From positions 10,564-16,230 of the forward strand of contig VBCQ01000264.1 of assembly GCA_005882155.1 (NCBI GenBank): a DNA stretch of 5,667 nucleotides, given 5' to 3'. How positions within the stretch are numbered: the stretch's first letter is position 1; each line of letters begins with the position of its first letter. Below the pieces are notes generated by a model, which saw only the letters and a list, made by a program, of their open reading frames with translations, was not told where the DNA came from and ran no database searches. This stretch comes from Betaproteobacteria bacterium (lineage in GTDB: Bacteria; Pseudomonadota; Gammaproteobacteria; Burkholderiales; Burkholderiaceae_C). This document shows positions 1 to 5,667 of the stretch, piece after piece. The position numbers and the translations under genes are program-made.

Positions 1-764
1 GTCGCGCCGCGCCAGCCGTAGATGCTCTGGTCGTCGTCGCCGACCGCGGTGAACATCGCGCGCTCGCCGACCAGCGACTTCAGCAGCTCGTACTGGATCG
101 CGTTGGTGTCTTGGTACTCGTCGACGAGCACGTAGCGCAACGTGTCCTGCCATTTGGCGCGGACGGCGGCGTCGCGCAGCAGCAGCTTGTGCGGCAGCCC
201 GATCAGATCGTCGAAGTCGACCGCCTGGTAAGCGGCAAGCCGCTCTTCGTAGCGCTTCATGATGCGCGCCGCGACGCGCTCGTCGTCGTTCGCAGCGACG
301 CCTTCGGCGTCCTCGCTGTTCAGGCCCTGGTTCTTCCACGCGCTGATGGCCCATTGCCAGCGGCGTGCCAGTGCGTTGTCGGTCGATCCGCCGGCATCTT
401 TCAAAATGCCGAGCACATCGTCGCTGTCGAGGATGCTGAACTGCGGCTTCAGCCCGAGCCGCTCGCCTTCGCTGCGCAGAATGCGCACCCCCAGCGAATG
501 GAAGGTGCTGACGACGAGGCTCTTCGCCGCGCGCGGACCGACGAGCTGCTTGGCGCGCTCGCGCATCTCGGCCGCGGCCTTGTTGGTGAAGGTGATGGCC
601 GCGATCTGCGGGCTCTCGTAGCCGGCCTGCAAGAGACGCGCAATCTTGTGCGTGATGACACGCGTCTTGCCGGAGCCCGCGCCGGCGAGCACGAGGCACG
701 GACCGTCGAGATGGTGAACCGCGGCAAGTTGCGCGGGGTTGAGCGAGGCGGGGGGCGAGGACAC
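1..764 (-). CDS. rep: ATP-dependent DNA helicase Rep, N-terminal part (cut by window edge)
   Basis: Superfamily 1A helicase that moves 3'-5' on single-stranded DNA and helps forks pass protein blocks. The visible 254 residues contain the Q motif region LNPAQ (8-12), Walker A GAGSGKT (28-34), motif Ia ITFTNKAAAEMRER (57-70), motif Ib STFHSLG (86-92), Walker B VDEYQD (214-219) and motif III VGDDDQSIYGWRGA (241-254). Wording around VDFDDLIGLPHKLLL (182-196) is closer to E. coli Rep than to UvrD, so I call Rep, though UvrD/PcrA remains a minor alternative. Motifs IV-VI and the C-terminus lie beyond position 1. The start is GTG at 764-762: in frame, a TGA lies at 803-801, and no ATG, and no other GTG or TTG, falls between that stop and the LNPAQ motif. 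No clear Shine-Dalgarno precedes it. It is transcribed divergently from the rubredoxin reductase gene. Confidence 0.93.
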   Translation of the reverse strand, partial: MSSPPASLNPAQLAAVHHLDGPCLVLAGAGSGKTRVITHKIARLLQAGYESPQIAAITFTNKAAAEMRERAKQLVGPRAAKSLVVSTFHSLGVRILRSEGERLGLKPQFSILDSDDVLGILKDAGGSTDNALARRWQWAISAWKNQGLNSEDAEGVAANDDERVAARIMKRYEERLAAYQAVDFDDLIGLPHKLLLRDAAVRAKWQDTLRYVLVDEYQDTNAIQYELLKSLVGERAMFTAVGDDDQSIYGWRGA

Positions 765-879
765 TGCGGGAGAGGGCCGGGGCGGCAGCAGAAAGGCGGG
801 TCATGATAGCGAAGCCCGCTTGCGATACTCGCGCAACCAACCAGCGCAGACACTTCACCTTTCCATCGAAAGCACCGAC
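765..879. promoter_or_regulatory. Divergent spacer between rep and the rubredoxin reductase gene
   Basis: This 115-bp region must carry the promoters of both flanking genes if they are transcribed from here. On the minus strand a TATCAT hexamer (808-803) is a possible -10 element for rep, but I find no convincing -35 about 17 bp upstream (a TTGCGC lies about 22 bp away). On the plus strand TTGCGA at 820-825 resembles a -35, but no -10 follows at normal spacing. A GAAAG at 868-872 is the only purine stretch near the reductase start. No operator-like inverted repeat was seen. The region is defined by its position rather than by a recognised motif. Confidence 0.35.
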
Positions 880-2028
880 TTGAATCCTGTCATCGTTCTC
901 GGTACCGGCCTCGCCGGCTACAGCGTCGCGCGCGAGTTCCGCCGGCTCGACAAGGCGACGCCGCTGCTCGTCGTCAGCCGCGACCATGCCGGCTTCTATT
1001 CGAAGCCGATGCTGTCGAACGCGCTCGCGAGCAAGAAGACCGCGCAGACGCTGGTGATGAAGCTCGCCGACAAGATGGCCGCCGAGCTCGGCGCCAGCGT
1101 GCGGCCGCACACGCATTTGCAGCACATCGACACGGCGGCCCAGCGCATCACGCTCGACGATGGCGAAACGCTGGTCTATCGCGACCTCGTGCTCGCGCTC
1201 GGCGCGGATCCGATCCGCCTGCCGCTGGAAGGCGACGCGGCCGATGCGGTGCTGTCGGTCAACGACCTCGACGACTACGCGCGCTTCGCCGAGCGGCTCG
1301 ATGGCGTCAAGCGCGTCGCGATCCTCGGCGCCGGGCTGATCGGCTGCGAGTTCGCGAATGACCTGCTCGCGCACGGCATCACGCCGGTCGTCATCGACGT
1401 TGCCGATCGGCCGCTGTCGCGCCTGTTGCCCGAAGCGGCCAGCGCACGCCTGCGCGAGCGGCTCGAAGCGGCGGGCGTGCAGTTCCGCTTCGACGTCGCG
1501 GCGAAGCGAATCGAGCGCGTCGCGAACGGGCTTCGAGTGACCTTGAGCGACGACGACCGTGTCGACGCCGAGCTCGTGCTGTCGGCGATCGGTTTGCGTC
1601 CGCGGACCGCACTCGCGCAAGCGGCGGGACTCGCAGTCAATCGCGGCGTCGTCGCCGACCGGTGGCTCGCGACGTCGGCGCCGCACGTCTACGCCATCGG
1701 CGATTGCGCCGAGGTCGAAGGTCACACACTGCCGTATGTGCTGCCGCTGATGCAGCAAGGTCGCGCGCTCGCCGCAACACTGGCAGGCACGCCGACGCCG
1801 GTGATCTATCCGGCGATGCCGGTGACCGTGAAAACGCCGGCGTGCCCGACCGTCGTCTGCCCGCCGCCGATCAACGCCGTCGGCAGCTGGGACACCGAGC
1901 TGTCCGACGACGGCTGTACCGCGCTCTTCCACGGCAATGACGGCAGCCTGCTCGGGTTCGCGGTCATGGGCACGGCAACCACGCAAAAGCAGGCGCTCGC
2001 GGCACGCGTCGCCGGCCTATTGCCTTAG
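880..2028 (+). CDS. rubB: FAD-dependent rubredoxin-NAD(+) reductase (RubB/AlkT type)
   Basis: Cytoplasmic flavoprotein of 382 residues that passes electrons from NAD(P)H to rubredoxin. The FAD-binding dinucleotide motif GTGLAGY is at residues 8-14, the NAD(P)-binding motif GAGLIGCEFAN at 150-160, and the second FAD contact IGDCAE at 273-278. SKPMLSNA (41-48) and PVTVKTPACP (314-323) match, from memory, the Pseudomonas aeruginosa rubredoxin reductase, whose length (about 384) is almost the same. There are no CxxC redox-active disulfide motifs as in thioredoxin reductase. The start is TTG at 880, directly before NPVIVLGTG; the frame stays open to a TTG at 739, but that would overlap the start of rep and add non-homologous residues. 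The ribosome site is weak. No rubredoxin gene is visible in the window. A ferredoxin or nitrite reductase-type partner is possible, but the family match favours rubredoxin. Confidence 0.9.
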   Translation: MNPVIVLGTGLAGYSVAREFRRLDKATPLLVVSRDHAGFYSKPMLSNALASKKTAQTLVMKLADKMAAELGASVRPHTHLQHIDTAAQRITLDDGETLVYRDLVLALGADPIRLPLEGDAADAVLSVNDLDDYARFAERLDGVKRVAILGAGLIGCEFANDLLAHGITPVVIDVADRPLSRLLPEAASARLRERLEAAGVQFRFDVAAKRIERVANGLRVTLSDDDRVDAELVLSAIGLRPRTALAQAAGLAVNRGVVADRWLATSAPHVYAIGDCAEVEGHTLPYVLPLMQQGRALAATLAGTPTPVIYPAMPVTVKTPACPTVVCPPPINAVGSWDTELSDDGCTALFHGNDGSLLGFAVMGTATTQKQALAARVAGLLP

Positions 2029-2032
2029 CGGC

Positions 2033-4105
<2,073 letters not shown>

Positions 4106-4117
4106 CAACACGGCCCA

Positions 4118-4255
4118 ATGAGTTACGCATCAAACTTCGAACTGCCATCAAAGAAGCCGAGTAAGCCGTTGATTTGGCTGATCTTTTGGTTTCTTTCCAC
4201 GATCCTTGTGGATAACTTTGTGGGCAACCTGCTCAAAGGCGCGCTAAATGCTTGA
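4118..4255 (+). CDS. Possible small single-pass membrane protein, function unknown
   Basis: This ORF of 45 residues starts at ATG 4118 and ends at TGA 4253-4255. I do not recognise it. The first 17 residues are polar with four charges, including three lysines (SKKPSKP), followed by a hydrophobic stretch PLIWLIFWFLSTILV (about 17-31) and a short tail NLLKGALNA. This is the layout expected of a small membrane protein with a cytoplasmic N-terminus. Against it: no Shine-Dalgarno precedes the ATG, no promoter is seen, and a consensus DnaA box lies inside the reading frame. Starts further upstream would overlap the 5' end of priA. The composition could arise by chance in T-rich DNA, so it is a weak candidate. 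Confidence 0.25.
   Translation: MSYASNFELPSKKPSKPLIWLIFWFLSTILVDNFVGNLLKGALNA
4206..4215 (-). promoter_or_regulatory. Consensus DnaA box
   Basis: The minus strand reads TTATCCACAA, a full match to the E. coli DnaA box TTATCCACA. A second copy with two mismatches (TTGCCCACA) lies at 4227-4219 in the same orientation, 12 bp away, and a one-mismatch copy (TTATCCCCA) lies at 4405-4397. All three are on the same strand within 200 bp of low-GC DNA upstream of priA. DnaA could repress or activate priA here, or simply be titrated. Binding is inference; a single 9-mer match can occur by chance. Confidence 0.4.
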
Positions 4256-4339
4256 TCCAGCACGGATTCGGGGTTCGATGCTCACTTTCGCGGCATCACA
4301 GAACTCTCAATGGAATCAATGACTTAGCGCTACTTTGTA

Positions 4340-4372
4340 CAAACCGCATGCTGCATTGCAGCATGCGGTTTG
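4340..4372. repeat. Perfect 33-bp inverted repeat (16-bp arms, 1-bp centre)
   Basis: The left arm CAAACCGCATGCTGCA (4340-4355) and its exact reverse complement TGCAGCATGCGGTTTG (4357-4372) flank a single T at 4356. RNA from either strand would fold into a 14-15 bp stem with a very small loop. TTTGTA (4334-4339) just outside the left arm can also pair with TACAAA (4383-4388), leaving a 10-base bulge on the right. Neither side carries a T-run, so it is not a standard intrinsic terminator. It could be a hemE mRNA 3' stabiliser, a Rho-assisted terminator, a dispersed palindromic element or a protein-binding site. The structure is certain, the role unknown. Confidence 0.9.
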
Positions 4373-4430
4373 AAGCGAAGGCTACAAAAGGAAATTTGGG
4401 GATAAGTCAAGCCCTGATCGCTGATTTCTC

Positions 4431-4467
4431 GAAAAATTTAACGGCCCGCGTGGCGAGCGATCCACGC
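4431..4467 (-). terminator. Weak terminator-like hairpin downstream of hemE
   Basis: On the minus strand, 5 bases after the hemE stop codon, GCGTGG (4467-4462) pairs with CCACGC (4453-4448) across an 8-base loop. A run of five T follows at 4436-4432. The stem is only 6 bp and the T-run begins 11 bases after it, too far for an efficient intrinsic terminator. It may contribute to ending hemE transcription together with the longer palindrome beyond it. Confidence 0.25.
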
Positions 4468-4472
4468 TGCGG

Positions 4473-5564
4473 TCAAGCGCTTACCCGCATCCGGCGCGAC
4501 TGCTCGTGCACCGTATCGACGAGCACCGAGACGCTCTCGGGCGGCGTGTGCTGGCTGATGCCGTGACCAAGGTTGAAGATGTGCCCTGCGTTGCTGCCGT
4601 CGGGGTTGCGCGGCGGACCGAAGCTCTCCAGCGCAGCGATGACCTCGGCGGTGATTTGCGGCGGCTCGGCGAACAAGACGTTCGGATCGAGGTTGCCCTG
4701 CAGCGCCACCTTCGCGCCGACACGCGCACGCGCCTGACCGAGGTTCACCGTCCAGTCGAGGCCGAGCACATCGGGCTCGATGGCCGCCATCTCCTCGAGC
4801 CACAAGCCGCCGCTCTTGGTGAAGACGATGCGCGGAATGCGCTGGCCATCGTGCACGGTCTTGACCTGCCGCAGCACGCGCTGCGTGTAGGCGAGACTGA
4901 AGGTCTGGAACGCGCGGTCGGCGAGCACGCCGCCCCAGCTGTCGAAAATCATCACCGCTTGCGCGCCGGCTTCGATTTGCGCATTCAGATACGCCGCGAT
5001 CGCGTCGGCATTGACGGCGAGCATGCGATGCATCAGGTCAGGCCGCGCGTAGAGCATCGTCTTGACGAGGCGATAGTCGTCCGACCCTGCCCCTTCGACC
5101 ATGTAGCAAGCGAGCGTCCACGGGCTGCCCGAAAAACCGATCAATGGCACGCGGCCGTTCAATGCGCGGCGAATCGACGTGACTGCATCGAACACATAGC
5201 GCAACCGCGCCATGTCGGGCACTTCGAGTTTCGCGACAGACGTTTCGTCGCGCACCGGCGACGCGAAGCGCGGCCCTTCGCCCGATTCGAACGTCAGGCC
5301 GAGGCCCATCGCATCGGGCACCGTCAAGATATCGGAGAACAGGATCGCCGCGTCCAGCGGATAGCGATCGATCGGCTGCAGCGTCACCTCGGTGGCGAAG
5401 TCGACATTGGTCGCGAGGCCCATGAAGCTGCCGGCCTTCGCCCGCGTGGCACGGTACTCGGGCAAGTAGCGCCCGGCCTGGCGCATCAGCCACACCGGCG
5501 TGTGCTCGGTCGGCTGGCGCCAGCAGGCGCGCAGGAAGCTGTCGTTGACGAGCGGTGCAGGCAT
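4473..5564 (-). CDS. hemE: Uroporphyrinogen decarboxylase
   Basis: Cytoplasmic enzyme of 363 residues that removes four carboxyl groups from uroporphyrinogen III to give coproporphyrinogen III in heme synthesis; it needs no cofactor. Signature PVWLMRQAGRYLPEY is at residues 23-37, and FSDIL with the catalytic-site aspartate at D78. The second signature region GFSGSPWTLACYMVEG (143-158) holds the conserved tyrosine Y154. FDSWGG (207-212) and FNLGHGI with H334 (330-336) complete the active site. Length fits the family (E. coli 354). I chose ATG 5564 because MPAPLVNDSFLRAC lines up with known N-termini; an in-frame ATG at 5585 is preceded by GAGGA about 9 bases upstream and would add seven residues. 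The gene diverges from the cysteine synthase gene and is followed by priA on the same strand after 367 bp. Confidence 0.97.
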   Translation of the reverse strand: MPAPLVNDSFLRACWRQPTEHTPVWLMRQAGRYLPEYRATRAKAGSFMGLATNVDFATEVTLQPIDRYPLDAAILFSDILTVPDAMGLGLTFESGEGPRFASPVRDETSVAKLEVPDMARLRYVFDAVTSIRRALNGRVPLIGFSGSPWTLACYMVEGAGSDDYRLVKTMLYARPDLMHRMLAVNADAIAAYLNAQIEAGAQAVMIFDSWGGVLADRAFQTFSLAYTQRVLRQVKTVHDGQRIPRIVFTKSGGLWLEEMAAIEPDVLGLDWTVNLGQARARVGAKVALQGNLDPNVLFAEPPQITAEVIAALESFGPPRNPDGSNAGHIFNLGHGISQHTPPESVSVLVDTVHEQSRRMRVSA

Positions 5565-5612
5565 GCAAGGATTATCGCGCCCCATAATTCGCCATCCTCG
5601 ATGGAGCCCCGC
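5565..5612. promoter_or_regulatory. Compact divergent promoter region of hemE and cysteine synthase gene
   Basis: Only 48 bp separate the two start codons. The minus strand has GATAAT (5576-5571), five of six matches to a -10 element, placed so that transcription would begin at or next to the hemE ATG. The plus strand has CATAAT (5583-5588), also five of six, which would start the cysteine synthase mRNA near 5595. Neither has a good -35 hexamer 16-18 bp upstream. GGAG at 5603-5606, 6 bases before ATG 5613, is a good ribosome site for the plus-strand gene. Promoter calls are by eye. Confidence 0.4.
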
Positions 5613-5667
5613 ATGCTCGCCAACGACATCCTGCACACGATCGGCAACACGCCGCACATCCGCATCA
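5613..5667 (+). CDS. cysK: Cysteine synthase (O-acetylserine sulfhydrylase), N-terminus only
   Basis: Only 18 codons are present before the window ends. They read MLANDILHTIGNTPHIRI, in which TIGNTPHIRI matches the conserved N-terminal segment of PLP-dependent cysteine synthases (IGNTPLVRL in many family members). This enzyme makes cysteine from O-acetylserine and sulfide. The PLP lysine and substrate loop lie outside the window. ATG 5613 is preferred over an in-frame ATG at 5601 because GGAG sits 6 bases before it. CysM, or a related beta-substituting enzyme such as cystathionine beta-synthase, cannot be excluded from so short a piece; the wording is closest to betaproteobacterial CysK as I remember it. 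Confidence 0.75.
   Translation, partial: MLANDILHTIGNTPHIRI

Larger units (their letters stand above)
4106..4472. other. Low-GC spacer between hemE and priA
   Basis: This 367-bp gap separates the stop of hemE from the start of priA. Counting bases over 4141-4440 gives 140 G+C in 300 (47%), far below the neighbouring genes. It contains a perfect 33-bp inverted repeat, a consensus DnaA box with two weaker copies, a possible small membrane-protein ORF on the plus strand, and a weak terminator-like hairpin just after hemE. I could not find a convincing promoter for priA on the minus strand. No tRNA, CRISPR or transposase remnant is visible. Confidence 0.7.

Noticed and set aside
111..806. 231-codon open frame on the plus strand opposite rep
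   Set aside because: The opposite strand encodes Rep motifs throughout; this frame has no recognisable feature.
739..879. N-terminal extension of the rubredoxin reductase to TTG 739
   Set aside because: It overlaps the start of rep and adds 47 polar residues before the FAD-binding motif, which normally sits at the N-terminus.
4334..4343. TTTGTACAAA palindrome resembling the core of phage lambda-derived attB cloning sites
   Set aside because: Only about ten bases match, there is no flanking att sequence or integrase gene, and a 10-bp palindrome can arise by chance.
4206..4405. The DnaA-box cluster as a complete replication origin
   Set aside because: Only one full box and two imperfect ones are present, without a strong AT-rich unwinding region or a dnaA gene in the window; too little for an origin call.
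4252..4566. 104-codon open frame on the plus strand in the spacer running into hemE
   Set aside because: It has a mixed composition without domain, overlaps the antisense of the hemE 3' end and crosses the palindrome; no ribosome site seen.
5565..5657. N-terminal extension of hemE to a start at 5657
   Set aside because: It would overlap the divergent cysteine synthase gene and add residues not found in HemE proteins; start 5564 (or possibly 5585) fits better.

Overview
This window looks like part of a betaproteobacterial chromosome, probably order Burkholderiales. The genes are GC-rich (about two thirds by eye). The recognisable proteins (Rep, a rubredoxin reductase, PriA, HemE and a cysteine synthase N-terminus reading TIGNTPHIRI) resemble, from memory, the versions seen in Comamonadaceae and Rubrivivax-like bacteria. 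The taxonomic call is inference from protein character; no search was run.

Layout from left to right: (1) positions 1-764, minus strand, the N-terminal third of the Rep DNA helicase, cut by the window edge, with a GTG start; (2) a 115-bp divergent spacer; (3) 880-2028, plus strand, an FAD-dependent rubredoxin reductase with a TTG start; (4) 2033-4105, minus strand, PriA, convergent with the reductase and only 4 bp from it; (5) 4106-4472, a 367-bp spacer of clearly lower GC (47% counted over 4141-4440), holding a perfect 33-bp inverted repeat, a consensus DnaA box and a possible 45-residue single-pass membrane protein; (6) 4473-5564, minus strand, hemE (uroporphyrinogen decarboxylase); (7) a 48-bp divergent spacer; (8) 5613 to the edge, plus strand, the first 18 codons of a cysteine synthase.

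Most of the window is housekeeping. Rep and PriA both act in replication fork progression and restart, HemE in heme synthesis, the reductase in electron transfer to rubredoxin, and the last gene in cysteine synthesis. There is no sign of a multi-gene defence, secretion or mobile system. The parts that deserve a second look are the hemE-priA spacer (palindrome, DnaA box, small ORF), a PriA that seems to have lost most of its winged-helix domain, and the compact hemE/cysteine synthase promoter region.
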